Shown here: positions 16,000 to 16,091 of the stretch, one piece after another
Layout of the letters: each line of letters opens with the position of its first letter
Numbering within the stretch: position 1 is the first letter of the stretch
From: Endotrypanum monterogeii
Lineage: Eukaryota; Euglenozoa; Kinetoplastea; Trypanosomatida; Trypanosomatidae
NCBI GenBank assembly: GCA_000333855.2
Contig: CM007331.1
Location: forward strand, 270,531-286,621
Direction of reading: 5' to 3'
DNA: 16,091 nucleotides
Translations under genes and position numbers: made by a program
The notes under the pieces: generated by a model
Database searches by the model: none
The model's input: only the letters and a program-made list of their open reading frames with translations
What the model was told of the DNA's origin: nothing

Positions 16000-16091
16000 C
16001 AAACTACTTATCTACTACTTACTACTAGACAGTAGACTACCTAACTCGTGTACAGTAGTTCGTCGTCGCTACCTACCGACGTACCGTAGGT
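16000..16091. other. Anomalous homopolymer-poor terminal sequence, probably unreliable
   Basis: After the AT repeat the texture changes abruptly. The last ~92 bases are built of short CTA, ACT, GTA, AGT and CGT words with no run longer than three. Everywhere else in the spacers long homopolymers and C/T tracts dominate. This is what loss of phase after a microsatellite would give at the end of a read. Treat it as doubtful sequence, not biology. Confidence 0.5.

Larger units (their letters stand above)
14009..16091. other. 2.1-kb region downstream of the ankyrin gene, no convincing gene
   Basis: This is the 3'UTR of the ankyrin gene and spacer up to the window end. Open frames (for example 14957-15391 on + and 15112-15690 on -) overlap on opposite strands and have low-complexity products. 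A stretch at about 14570-14960 is more complex and G/C-richer than the rest. It could be a degenerate retroposon of the kind common in Leishmania 3'UTRs, but I cannot confirm that from sequence alone. Confidence 0.7.

Noticed and set aside
16070..16091. Short inverted repeat ACCTAC...GTAGGT at the very end
   Set aside because: The arms are only six bases and lie within the doubtful terminal sequence, so it is most likely chance or noise.

Overview
The window looks like nuclear DNA from a trypanosomatid, most likely a Leishmaniinae species (Leishmania or a close relative). The evidence is: intronless genes all on one strand, long polypyrimidine tracts followed by AG just upstream of each start (trans-splice acceptor architecture), long low-complexity spacers full of (TA)n, (GT)n and poly-T, and a nodulin-like MFS transporter family whose YHLTGY-type motif I associate with trypanosomatids. 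I cannot name the species.

Layout. Bases 1-774 form an almost perfect, spacerless palindrome centred on an (AT)n tract at 387/388. Its right arm carries the 5' end of transporter gene 1 (598-2490, +). Its left arm carries a mirror copy of the first 59 codons running leftwards off the window (177-1, -). A 4.6 kb spacer (2491-7095) follows, with no convincing gene. Transporter gene 2 (7096-8994, +) is a diverged paralogue. The 3.1 kb spacer after it holds an AU-rich block and microsatellites. A broken third copy of the N-terminal half of the transporter lies at about 12098-12765. A small ankyrin-repeat gene (13328-14008, +) is the last gene. The remaining 2.1 kb is low-complexity sequence with a G-quadruplex-like tract. 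The final ~92 bases look like unreliable contig-end sequence.

How the genes relate. Two intact copies and one pseudogene form a tandem transporter array, with a possible head-to-head copy at the left, so the locus shows duplication and decay. The ankyrin protein is unrelated to the transporters. The + strand genes would be expected to belong to one polycistronic unit, with expression set mainly by trans-splicing, polyadenylation and 3'UTR elements; I see no conventional promoters. The strongest leads are the terminal palindrome (a real inverted duplication or strand-switch, or an assembly fold-back), the transporter pseudogene, a probable frameshifted C-terminus in gene 1, and the bacterial-looking ankyrin protein. 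I found no clearly new multi-gene system.
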